Shown piece by piece: positions 1-12,106 of a stretch of 64,000 bases of DNA (the first letter of the stretch is position 1; each line of letters opens with the position of its first letter). The notes under the pieces were generated by a model that was not told where the DNA came from, made no database searches, and worked only from the letters and a program-made list of their open reading frames with translations. A program made the position numbers and the translations under genes. Origin of the DNA: Echinarachnius parma (Eukaryota; Echinodermata; Echinoidea; Clypeasteroida; Echinarachniidae); contig JBAMJV010003256.1 in NCBI GenBank assembly GCA_037951105.1, positions 62,001-126,000 of the forward strand, read 5' to 3'.

Positions 1-36
1 CAAGTTAACACATACTGTAGATACTTCTATATTTAT

Positions 37-145
37 TGTACGCACTGGCGCAGATCTGTAATTGATACCCATTGTTCAGGGGGGATGATCTATTCATTCA
101 TCCCCCGCTGAACAATAGGTAAGGATCTGCACCAGTGATTGTACG
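37..145. repeat. Short inverted-repeat element, CACTGGCGCAGATCTG ends
   Basis: The ends are imperfect inverted repeats (CGCACTGGCGCAGATCTG and GGATCTGCACCAGTG). The centre is a palindrome of GGGGGGATGA and TCATCCCCC. A relative with expanded G and C runs lies at 3118-3268, and a core-only copy at about 15430-15465. Confidence 0.6.
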
Positions 146-208
146 AAAAGAGTTAAGGCGGGACAACACGACAAACACACTAGTAACAGGATACAATGCT
201 CCTCACAA

Positions 209-570
209 TTAAAGGGATCCAATAACACTGTCAAAATCCTCAAAACTTACTGGGAACTCTAGCGGATCTCACATACCTCATTGTATTTGTATTACCAATA
301 GAAGCATTACGGTTTTCCAAATTTCTCTTCCGTTATAAAGATATGTACATGTAATGTTCAGATTTATAATTATCTAGTGGATAATTATAAGTGTGTACAA
401 AGTCAGTGCAATGAGTATGCGAATATCACTTTGAATTCTTGCTCACTACTCGGTCATATGACATTCATTTACCATGGAATTTTCACACATCACTCGGTGG
501 AAATATCAGATCACTGAAATATGGTACACATATTTATCAACTACTTTTGACAGCTCATAGATCCCTTTAA
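209..570 (-). mobile_element. TTAA-flanked MITE, family A (reverse copy)
   Basis: The element is flanked by TTAA at both ends (209-212 and 567-570) and begins AGGGATCCAATAAC. It is the reverse orientation of the elements at 22070, 44620 and 53222, sharing the internal segments around TGTATTTGTATTACCAATAG and the CACTTTGAATTC-like region. It encodes no protein. Confidence 0.75.
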
Positions 571-1698
571 AATGTTAACATATATTTCACAGGATATTCT
601 GTACAGCGAGAATTCATCATCCCAGCCAAGACTCAAAGTTAGCTTTTTTTTCCCCTAGTTGCGGCAGAACAATTTAAATCATGGCTTTCTAAAGTCTTGT
701 AGCCCAAAACCTATATCATGGTGTCTTCCACAAATGAAATAAAAGATTTATAATTTTGTTATACAATGTATTTGGTTGCAAAGTCAGACAATTTATCTGT
801 AACAAAATAAAAAGGTTAGCAGTGCCAAGTCTAATCCCTAATTCATTTCATACAGATGTGATGAACCATTTCAGTCACAAACAATCAAGGCTGTAGTCGA
901 GTCCTAATGTTCCAAGTCCGAGTCCCTAATGAAATAGCATGTTCTCATTTTGTTTACTAGACCATCAAAATCAGTCGAGTCCGGACAGCACTGCAAACGA
1001 TATTTTACTGTTTATAAACAACAATTTTGTTTTCCCTGATGAGTATGTCCACGTACATGATACTGTTGTACAAAAACTCAAAACAAACTTAACATAGTCC
1101 TGAAGAGGTCGAAATATATTTGGCCCTCCAAATATGCTTCTTTTCTTTTTTTACTACAAGTAGTTAACACAAATTTCAAACAACTAATGTATGATAATAG
1201 GAAATAAAAGAAAAATATAATTAGAATTGTTTATATAACCAAACTAACTTTGTATTTCTAGCATACGCAAAGAAAAGGCTACCGATTATTTGAGTTGAAT
1301 TGGAACAAATTCCTTGAGACACCTAAACTGCAATGTACGTCTAAAAAATAAAAAATCAATTTTTCAAACACGGCAATTAAGGCAACTCATGGAATCAAAC
1401 ATTTCAGTATTAAAATTAAATAACAAAAAAGTACTCGTCAAAAACCATTTCTGACTTTGCATCGACGGCAAAATCAAACAATATTTATAAACCAATTTCT
1501 GTTTCTGTACACGTATTGCACTAAGAGGTATTATCCAACGATGAACACAGCATTTACAAAACAAAACACACACACACACGTTTGTATTAAATCAAAACAA
1601 CAAAAATAGGAAGGCAAAACTAAAAGTGCCGTTCATTGCAGCACAAAATCAGTTGACAAATAATCACATCGATTGAGGAAATTTATAAACTCATCCAC
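571..1698. other. Non-coding stretch
   Basis: AT-rich sequence with no convincing ORF or repeat unit. A short (CA)n run sits near 1567-1580. It may be TRAK 3' UTR or flank. Confidence 0.5.
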
Positions 1699-2328
1699 TT
1701 AAAGGGGCCCTGCAACCCAAATGCATGTTGACCTCTGTTCATCTGTATTAGTGTACACATTCAATATTTGTAAACGGTTTGACCCAAATATGTTTTGTAT
1801 ATTTTTAAACATTTTATCATTTATTTGTCTTCATGTTGCTAAGCCCCACCTAAAAAACCGTCCAGAGCAAATTCTATTGTTGACCTGCAGTGACATCATT
1901 TGTCAATCACTGGTCAGCTTGTGATTAGGCTAATCACAATAGCATCACACGGTTGAATAGAATACCAACTCACACAACTTCAATTACAATAGTTGTTGCT
2001 ATGTCAGAAGAAAAGCACTGTCTAAGCTATTGCATGGAGGTATGCAGGGCATGCTTTTGTGTGCATGTTCTTTTTGTACTTTCATCTTTTGTTAATCTCA
2101 TGGTAGCTGACCAGTGATTGACAAATGATGTCACTGCAGGTCAACAATAGAATTTGCTCTGGACGGTTTTTTAGGAGGTGGGGCTTAGCAACATGAAGAC
2201 AAATCAATGATAAAATGTTTAAAAATATACAAAACATATTTGGGTCAAACCGTTTACAAATATTGAATGTGTACACTAATACAGATGAACAGAGGTCAAC
2301 ATGCATTTGGGTTGCAGGGCCCCTTTAA
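1699..2328. mobile_element. TTAA-flanked foldback element, 630 bp
   Basis: Both ends carry TTAA followed by AGGGGCCCTGCAACCCAAAT. The arms are near-perfect inverted repeats of about 220 bp (about 1703-1920 and 2100-2324), so the same 67-74 codon open frame appears on opposite strands. That frame is a by-product of the arms. The centre (1920-2100) is unique. No transposase; a piggyBac-type target site is suggested by TTAA. Confidence 0.85.
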
Positions 2329-3117
2329 AATCGTTGTAAAACTCATTTGAACTGAAAAGTTATTAGAAAAGCATACAAATACAAAAGGAAGACACGACAT
2401 CTTTGAAAGTATGGCCAACAGAATTTTCGTTCACACATTTGATTTACAGCTAACACCACTAACATCGCAGCAGATAATTGTGCAGATTTCAATGGAATCT
2501 TGATTTGTAGCCTTAGCAATCTCGAATGATTTGGTCATTTTCCTTGCGTTCCTACACCTACGCACATAACCACTAGAAAAATAAATGAAATAAAACTGAT
2601 TAATCACAAAAAATTAAATTTGGAAAGAAATGTGCAGAATTGCTTCCTACTTGTATAGCATCGTCATGAAGAAAAGATGTAACAAGTACACTAACCATAA
2701 CAACGCTACTAGTAACCAGGGAAACGCACACAATAAAAGTTTTGAGATTTTTAAATTTGTATTACTCTGTATTAAGAAAAAAAACCATGATATATAAATA
2801 TTGCCTTGTAATAAGTTATTGTTTAACAATGGATTCAATGTTTGTTTGGTGAAGGAAAATAAATTATGTTTGAGGGATACATTGTATATATACAAGTGCT
2901 ATAAATATGACTGATTTTTTTTCTAAAGCTGTTTTAAAGCAATAAAATGCAATAAAAATAAATAAATAACAATTCAGCCAAGCATGAAACGTGAGTTTAA
3001 TGAGAAAATCTACAATGTTGCGCGTCATATCATTATTTCTTTTTACAATTCTGCTCTTCTTACGACCTAGTCTCTTTAAATTTTGTAAATGAGAAGGCAT
3101 GATTATACGACAAGTCT
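2329..3117. other. Non-coding stretch left of the gene
   Basis: No coding sequence or repeat was recognised. The two short minus-strand open frames here (2647-2895 and 2864-3100) are AT-rich and hydrophobic by composition only. Confidence 0.45.
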
Positions 3118-3268
3118 ATATACCACTGCCATAGATCTGCAAGTGATATCTTTTGTCTAGGGGGGGAGGGGGAGGGTTAGGGTTAGGGGATGATATATCC
3201 ATTTAGCCCCCCCCCCCCCCCCCCCCCCCGAAAAAATGAACTTTCCGCAGATCTACGCCAGTGCAATA
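3118..3268. repeat. Relative of the 37-145 element with G/C homopolymers
   Basis: Ends ACTGCCATAGATCTGCAAG and CGCAGATCTACGCCAGTG are inverted. The palindromic centre has grown into long G-rich and C-rich runs (an 18-20 base C run near 3210-3229). Confidence 0.6.
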
Positions 3269-3827
3269 TACCATAAAGGAAGAGCAGATGCTTAAAAAGT
3301 TAAGTTTGGTTGGCAAACATTACTAATCTCTTCACCTCGTTTCCACAGATCCGTCAATTGTATTTCAACAAACCCTCAATGCGAAGACATGCATCGTCTT
3401 CAGAATGTTCTTTTCAAACGTGCGATTTCATGTGACGACACGTGATACGTATTGCTGATTGCAAACAAGCGTTTTGTTCTCTCCGTTGCGAGGCAAAATC
3501 TTGAGACGATCCACATTCCTTGAAAAGTCAATGAAAGAAGACACACAAATAAATATATGTAAAATACAACTTTTGCGATCCATGTCTCCTTTGGTCGATT
3601 TCGAATCAACAAAGAAAAGAACAGTTTACAGGATACAATTTTGTTTAATTACAAGAGATACTTTCTTTCTTTCCATATTGATCAAAGCACCATTATCTAT
3701 CCACGGATTTCATATAATCACAAGCAACCAGAAACCTCATGGTTCTGTACAAAGAACAAACAAACTAGCTTACAGCTCTATGTTATACTTTCTTGGAGCA
3801 AGATATAGCTAAATAGTCTTTTATCTA
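3269..3827 (-). other. TRAK1: Presumptive 3' UTR of TRAK
   Basis: Sequence directly after the stop codon, with no open frame of interest. An ATTAAA variant poly(A) signal reads on the minus strand at 3649-3644, but no strong AATAAA is evident nearby, so the 3' end is not fixed and the UTR could extend further left. Confidence 0.4.
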
Positions 3828-5175
3828 TTATAGTTTCTTAGAGCTAGATTTTAGCTTTGTCTTTGAGATGATGGTTCTTTGTTTGCCCTTGGGACTACCG
3901 GCGATGTCCAAGACTTCGCCTAGTCCCGTTGCTTCGAGGGCTGTTCCAAGTCCTGCCGTCGTGGTCTCACAAGTCGTTGTTGTCATGGCGATTGGTCTAC
4001 TCGCTGCTAACACCGACATGGGACTAGACAGCACTCTAGCCTGGCCTAGTGCTGGAGGGAATGGCGACGACCCCGGCGACAGGAGACCAAAACCTACGCT
4101 CGGTTTCCCTAACATCGATGGTACGCTTTGCGAAGCGGTTAGGGAACTTGGCGCAACGAGTCCGCTCATTCTTGTGGAACTAGAGCTGGATAAGTAGGTG
4201 GTGGCACCGGACAGACTAGACATGTGCATGTTGGAAGCGGATGGTGAAGCAGCTGCAGATGGTATTAAGTACGCTTGGGTGGATGATGGTAATGGCGATG
4301 TCGACGGTGATAGTAGAGACATTGTTTGGGCACTACCGGGAGGCGGTGCCAACAACCCCCCTGATGCCATCAACCCCCCTGATGCCATCCCTGATGCCAT
4401 CCCCATTCCAGGAACGGACATCCGGGGGCCGGAGGAGAAGGTGGACGACATCCCGCCGCCCATGACGGACATGCGAGGCGTTGACGAGTAGCTGGACGAC
4501 ATCATCATTGACCCGCTGCCCATCATCGACATGCCAGAGTTTGAGGGGTAACCGGATGTCCTGGCACTTCCTGGCGGAGGCGCTAGCGCTCCTGTCAATG
4601 AGGTGCCACCGCTCCCCATGACGGACATTCTTGGCATTGAGCTGTATGTGGAGGACATCATCATGGAACCTAGGCTAGCGGTTGTCGATGCTGCGCTTGG
4701 AGCCAAGACGATTGCATTGGTGGTGGGGTAGCTGGCCCTCTGCGCCGCTGCTTTTTCCGCAGCCTTCTCCGCCCTGATGCTGCGAACCTTCTCGAGGAGT
4801 CTCTGCTTCGTGTCCGCATCAAGAATCTTGATCCCGCTGCTTATCGAACCGGCGGGAGACGCGTTACGTGAGAAGATTTTCCCAGAGACCTTGTGCACCC
4901 CGCTGGGCGCATCCACGTCAAGCTCCGCCTTCTTCTCCGAGATGGGGCTCGTGGAGAGGAAGTTGAGCCCAACGGACGACTTCCTGGTCCTACCCGACGA
5001 TGTCTGGCTTGCCTTGAGGCGTACCGCGGACCCGCTAGTGACGTGAGGAGTTGCTAGAACGGATGCGAGGCCGAGGGAAGCACCGGGAGGAGGGTCATAC
5101 ACCCCAGGGATGGAGGAGTCATCATGGTTGTTGTTGTGATGGAGACCGATCGTCATCTTGGTTCCATAAGGGTTC
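3828..5175 (-). CDS. TRAK1: TRAK exon 14, long C-terminal exon and stop
   Basis: 1,348 bp, acceptor ATACAG, phase 2 in, stop at 3828. It encodes 448 residues rich in Ser, Met, Gly and Pro, starting NPYGTKMTIGLHH and ending with a very basic tail KTKLKSSSKKL. A charged helix, DTKQRLLEKVRSIRAEKAAE, lies around residues 697-716. A 52-residue block, MMMSS(T/S)YSS(M/T)PRMSVMG and following, is repeated 156 bp apart (starts at 4664 and 4508), with a shorter third fragment; LAPPPGSA also occurs twice. The plus-strand open frames over this exon are antisense shadows. The equivalent vertebrate region binds OGT and mitochondria, but no motif for this can be recognised here. Confidence 0.92.
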
Positions 5176-8100
5176 CTGTATTGTGCAGAAATCAAGAACC
5201 ACAGATTAAGCGATTTAACACATTATAAAGACGAGGAGGAATGGCATGCATGTGTGAAGCAGAAGCCATCATACAACCCAGCAAATGGTATGGATGGCTT
5301 AACCAACCAAATACTGACATGCCAAGTAATCATTTTATGAAAAAAATATTTCAGTTTATACATTTGTCTCATCACAATCATTATCATATCTTTTGTATCT
5401 ATATATAGCTTTATTTTATTTTATTTTTTTTTTAGCAATTTTTACAATTATTTTTGTTGTCCCAGAAATACTTAAATATTTTTGGGGGTATATTCTGGGG
5501 AAAAAAATCCATTAATAAAATACTGAGAAAAATCTCACCAATAAATCACACTATCACAAAACATGATTCACTATTTTCTATTCGACTTACATGGATGTCA
5601 TCATGGTATTGCCGTGCTGCCCATGCCTGCTGGTTGTGTAGGTGAACGTACTGCTAGTATTTGCAAATCCCCTGCTTGGGACGCAACCTAGAAAAAGAAA
5701 CAGACAGCATGGATATTCAGTGAATCAGTTCAGTTAAATCAATCGTGAAAACAAAATAATATATTACATGTATGATGCATATCAATAAAACAAATCATAC
5801 ACATAAAACAGATTTAAATGGGAAGGCTAAACAAAAAAAAGTAAGAAACTAGATACAAAGTATACACACAATTGTATATGTTTGATACAAATTATACAAT
5901 CTAATATTTATATATGAAAAAATATCACATCTCAAAGAAGCATCACAAGAGCTGCACTTGTTTACATTATCTTATAATAGAAGGTAGTTTTGATTCGTAA
6001 ATCAGAATGCACGGAGCCATCTTGCAAACACAATGCATGCTGTGCGATATATGTGACCGGCTATAGCAAAACCCTGCACTTGTCGGTAAAAATTGAAATG
6101 TTGATTTTCAAACCATTAGAAAGGCCTCGTCACAAGCTTTCAATTGATGCTTTGTTCTTACAAATTGGTAAATAATTGGCGAAGATATGATTGTTTCAAT
6201 TGTACAATCATACATGTAGGTCTTTTACACACATTATGTGAACTTCAGTTTAAATGCCCATTTCTTCAAAACATGAATTACCGACAAGTGCCGGGTTTTG
6301 CTATAGCTGGTCACATATAGACTGGTTCAGTATTGTGTAGTTTGCGCAAAGTAACCTCGGTCTGACCGGTTCTAAGATTCTTGACGATCTTCCAGTGGAT
6401 AATTAAAAATCTGAACCACTTCAATCAGAAATTTCTTTTTAACGAAAGGCGGGAATTCAAGAAAAGAAAAAAAACATGTTCCATGCTTCTATTGGTAATA
6501 CAAATACAACAAGGTATGAATGCACCACTAGAGTTCTAGGTTGAGATTTGTGGATTTGGACAATGTTACTAGATCCCTTTTTTAAAAGTATCTTTGTTTC
6601 AATAACTTACTCGTGACGCATCCATCGTCTTCAATCTCGTCCAGGTGGTAGGAGTCTCGCTTGGTATCGATTTCCCTGAATCCCTTGACGACAACTCCAG
6701 GCCTGGCATCCAGCATGCTAGCAATGTGAGGTGTGGCGAGTCGCTGCCAGTGATGTAGCGTCATTGATCCTAAAAAACAGATGATAAAAATAATTACCCC
6801 AAAAGTCTATCATCAGCAATAATTTCATTATCAACGTCAATATGATTCCTATCGTGGCTTAACCGTTTCAGCGCCGCGGTAGACTCTAGTCGCAATAATC
6901 ATAGAATCAAATCAATTGGTTTGTTCCTTAGTGCAAACAATACATAAATGTGGAGTTAAGAGAATACACACCTAACCCCTTACCAATCTTCTATTCGTTG
7001 AAGACGAATGGCATCCTTTCTGGGATTTAAGCTACTGTATAAGCCAATATTTTCGTGTACAGATATTTTCGCAAATGACAAGGTAATCAACATATTCGCG
7101 AGTGGCAGACGGGCCCATCGAAAATCCGCTGCCGATTCACTCCATCATTTGTATACAGTAGTAATGTATGCAGACTGTGCTTGTGCATGGTACATGCGTC
7201 ATTTGCAACCCAATATGCAATGAAGATTGTCAGGTGGCAATATTTTTGCGTGTTGTTAAATTCGCAACTCTGTAGCGATTCGCAAAATTCGCAAAAATAA
7301 AACCATCCCGAAAATAACAGCGTATACAGTATTCAATTAAACGAGTGAAAAGAAGTGGGTCAAGGGAATTCTTGCAATTAAAAATGTTGGCACTCAGGGG
7401 GTTCAGGATGCCAATGCTGAAGAGTCCTCAAACCTTATTTATAAAAAAACAATAATATACACATTTTTACTCCACCACCTGCTAATGACAGTGAACTATG
7501 GCGTCTCAATTTGTATAGCAATTTAAATTACAAACCTTCCATGGGCTTGACAATCTGCAGTTTCTCCGGCATGCAGCCCCTAAATGTCTGCCCCCCTCCT
7601 CCTCCTCCTCTTCTTCTTTTATTATTCTTATCCTTATACCCTAACTCCATCTCTCCCTTAACTAGAAAAATAGAAGGAACTTTTAAAACAACTTTTACAA
7701 ACTGAAAGAATGACAAAACTCGATAAATAAGACCGCCGCCAGCTATAGCAAAACCCGGCACTTGTCGGTAGAAATCAAAATGTTGATGTTCGTACGATTA
7801 GAAATGCCTCGTCCCATGCTTTCATTCGATGCTTTGTTCTAACTAATTGGTCAATAATTGGCAAAGATATGATTTTTTTCATTTTTACAATCATTGGTCT
7901 TTTACACACATTATATGAACTTTAAAATGCCCATTTCTTCAAAACATGAATTACCGACAAGTGCCGGGTTTTGCTATAGCCGGTCACAAATGATAATGAC
8001 AATTACAAACCTTCCATAGGCTTGACTATCTGCAGTTTCTCTGGCATGTAGCCCCTGAATGTCTGCCCCCCTCCTCCTCCTCCTCTTTCTCCTGCAGGAA

Positions 8101-11100
8101 GAGTTGACATTCCCGACAGCCCAGACAATCCCGACGAGAAACTCCCGGCGGGACTGCGCGTTCCCGTGGGCGAGTCCGCGTGGAGCTCTGCGTAGTCCTT
8201 CTCCGCGCTGTCGTTCTCTCGTCGCAGCTTGAGGCGTCGCAGAGCGGTCGCGAGGTCGTTTGATCCCGGAATGACGGACGCTTGGGGTTTTTGGACGTTC
8301 CTGGTTGAAGCACAGGAAATAATTACATAAAAAGTTCAATTTTGTTCTAATTTTTAATTCGCCTCTAAATTAAAATGGAATAACTTGTTTCTTTCCTCAA
8401 AACTAAATGATGTTCTGAGAAAAACAGAATCTGCCAGACAGATACAATTAACAATTTTGGAATTTCGGTCTACTGGTTATTGAAATATTCCAATTACAAG
8501 CTATTTTTGCATAAATAATGATCCTTGTAACCTTTGACCTAATGTCTCCCAAATCTTATTAGATCATTGTCTGCCTGATATGTACACCCATACCAAGTTT
8601 GACATTGATCCATTGCAACCAATCCTCAAGATATTGCTAGAACAAAAATGGGAGAGATGACTGCTTCGTTGGTGGAAGTATCAATTCATGCAAACAAAAA
8701 TCAATTTGTATGCTTACCCGCTAGAACCGTCGATAGACTCGCTATCTCCCTCATACATCTCACTCCGCTCTGAGCCGACCAATGACACTACGGAACTGGA
8801 TGGGGAAGTCTTACGGCTGAAGTAGTCGCTACTGCTGTATCCAGACGCAGGACCGTTGACGAAATTCCGCTTGTTGACGCCCTTGACCGTGTTCATCACG
8901 CTTTTGTTGTATTCTCTGAAAACAAAGAGTGAGGAAGCAACAAATTAGTTATCAATGTAAATCTTTTTTACCTTAAAAATAACACATTGAATATGATCAA
9001 CTGAAAGTCGTATACAGCCTAGTTACTAACGTAGCCAGACACTTTGTCCTGCATTTATCATGCTTCTGTTGTATTCTCTGTTAAGACGGGAACATTAGGA
9101 TATTTAAACAAACAAAGCTGTGTTGATTTTCCTATTATATCGAAACCACAATAGTAATCATATAAATTTAAAGGGCTAAAACATACTATTGTATTCAGAT
9201 CATGCAGTATCATTTAGTTCTGCTTTTGAAAAGAAAATCTTTCTCTATTCTCTGTTAACCCACTCAGGACTGGTCCCGAAAATACTCGGGCTAGGGTCTA
9301 CGGAGAATACATGCTATAGCAAAACCAATCCGTCCTGAACGGGTTAAAACAGTATTACCCCAAACAAATATCAATATAGAGATGGAAAATTAACAACAAA
9401 TTTTGACCGACCTCTTTCCTTTCTTGGAGAGATGGGGATCTTTCTCCAGGCTCTGCTCAACAGAGTCGACCAGCTCGGCTGCTAGGGAATCCTGGGAAAG
9501 GAAAACAACAAAGAAAATCAATTAGCAAATAAATGAACGAGGAAAACAATTTTGTAATTGTCCAAAAGTTTGTGAGCTATTAACATATACGTGTGTATTA
9601 TAAACATACATACTTGAAAGGAGTGACGTATGTTTAATAAATAATTCAATAATTTTCTTAACTTCAGCATAATTCAAAGATTGGTATTAAACAGAGCTAC
9701 AGGTCTCAGCATGAATGGGTGCAAGTCAAGTTTAATGTTTTTACAAATATTTAAGTGAGATTGATATTGATAATATGCAATCGTAAAATTTGTACAGGAA
9801 GTACAGAAAAAGTATTAATAGCATCAGGTATTTTCTATTCACTTATAATTCCAAAACCAGGGGGACAAGACTTCCACAAGTAGGAGACTAAAGCCTGGCG
9901 CAGATAGAGCCAACTCGACCCGACTGAAAGCCACAGTCTGTCTGATTCAGCATGTTGAATTGGGCCCTATTGGCTAGCGACTGAGGCATGAGGTAATGCA
10001 CACAAACCGAATTGGACTGAAAACCAGTCGGATCGAATCGAGTCGGCGCTGTCTGCACTGGGCTTCAAGCAGTAATAACTTAGTGCTAAAGTGTAGGAAA
10101 CTTACGGCGGGAAAGACGGGAAGGGGGTTGAGGTAGGTGCCGAACCCGATGCCTCCAGACATGGAGCTCCTGTTGGATTTCTTGGCGGTCTCCTGGGCCT
10201 CCTGCAACATGGTGTACACCTCATCATACTTCTCCCTGTACTCAAGGACCTAAGGGCAGGAGACAAAATTTAAAAGTCATTTATAAAAATGTTCATCATT
10301 TTTTTCTAGTGCGGCAAGATCTGAATAAAGGATTTCTTGTAATATGATTGAGCCACCAAGGGTCTCCTGGTCTTCTTGGCAGTCTCCTGCACGTGGTGTA
10401 CACCCACATCATACTTCTCCCTCTTCTCAAGGAGCTAAGGGCAGGAGAAAACTTAAAAGTCATTTATAAATGTTCATCATTTTTTTCTAGTGCGGCAAGA
10501 TCTGAATAAAGGATTTCTTGTAATATGATTGAGCCACCAAGGGTCTCCTGGTCTTCTTGGCAGTCTCCTGCACGTGGTGTACACCCACATCATACTTCTC
10601 CCTCTTCTCAAGGAGCTAAGGGCAGGAGAAAACTTAAAAGTCATTTATCATTTTCCAGTGCGGCAAGATCTGAATAAAGTTTTTCTTGTAATATGATTGA
10701 GCCACCAAGGGTCTCCTGGTCTTCTTGGCAGTCTCCTGCACGTGGTGTACACCCGCATTATACTTCTCTCTCAACTCAAGGAGCTAAGGGCAGGAGAGAA
10801 GAAATATCCACTTATATCTAAAGAAAACTGGGCCATGAGTAAGACTTCTTGGTTTATTCAAGGACTGATGTCGAAGATCTCTGAGAAATATTGTACACCT
10901 TTTAATACACTTCTCTCTCCAAGACCTAGAGGCAGAAATAACACAAAAAATATCCCACTTACATCTTATTTTAAGAAAGGCGACAAAGCGTATTTGGGTA
11001 TTTAAGGGACTAATCTAGGAGATCAAGGAGAAATATTGTAAACCTCTAGTATACTTCTCTCTCATCCCCAGGAGCTAATAGCAGGAGAAACAAGAGAATA

Positions 11101-12071
11101 TCCACTTATATTTCAAGAAAACGGGACCAAGAGCAATATTTATTTGGTTAATACAAAGGTCTGCTATTGGTTCTTACGCTAACTTGCACATCATTTGTTT
11201 TATTTTTTTCCATCTGCAGACATTTGTTCTGATGGTTTATTTAAACCACATTACTGTAAATTACCAGAGGAAATAATGTTGCCAGTCCCATATGTCATGG
11301 AGCCCTGACAAAATAACAATAAATAAAGAGCAATAAATGAAAATGAGCAAAGAAAAAGAAAGGGCTCCCCGGGATACGAACCAGAGACCTCCGGATTGCA
11401 AGACCCGTGCTCTACCAACTGAGCTAGAAAGCCCTTGTGCTGGTTGTATGTCCCTGAAAACCCTTTCAATGCTTATGATGGTCAAAAGCTATTATGAACC
11501 TGATGCAAACCCTAAGGACAAGAAATCAACTTAGGGATAAGTGTGAGGGATCACCGAAGTGATGCAGTTTCTTTTGTATAAATTATTTCAAACATAGGGA
11601 AACTAACCAGAAATTTTAATTTCAATTGTATATATATGTATCACCCATCTCTGTGGCCTCTAAATTCATATTTGCGCTCTAAATCCCTATCATGTGACAA
11701 CTGTTCAATTTGTAAAATCACGCATATCTTTGTACGCACTGTGAGCAAGGTTTTATTATGCGATAATACGGTCATCGAGCAATTTCAGAGCGCAAATGAT
11801 TATTGTATGCAGGATCCTATGCGTGCGCACAGGCCTTGCGGAGGGGCGCTTGGCCACTAGTTATATTATATATTTCTGGTCAGTTTCTCTATGTTTGAAA
11901 TAATAAGACATGAGAGCAGTTACAAACCTCTTTGGTGAGTTCTTGCTGCGCTTCCTTGGAGGCCCGGAGGTGTCTGCTCATCTCCTGATTCTCCACCGAC
12001 AACTGAAGCAAAGATCAACAGATATAAAATAGTTTACAGATGTAATAGCGAGGGATCACAGACTATAATGT

Positions 12072-12106
<35 letters not shown>

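Noticed and set aside
1721-2306. Two nearly identical proteins (67 and 74 codons) on opposite strands
   Set aside because: They are the two inverted arms of one foldback element, not a gene family.
3868-5046. Several plus-strand open frames of 74-109 codons over 3868-5046
   Set aside because: They lie antisense to TRAK exon 14 and reflect its codon bias; no homology or splice logic of their own.
8026-8339. Alternative frames of 95 and 121 codons across exon 11
   Set aside because: Only the third frame fits the phases of exons 10 and 12 and gives the conserved TRAK blocks.
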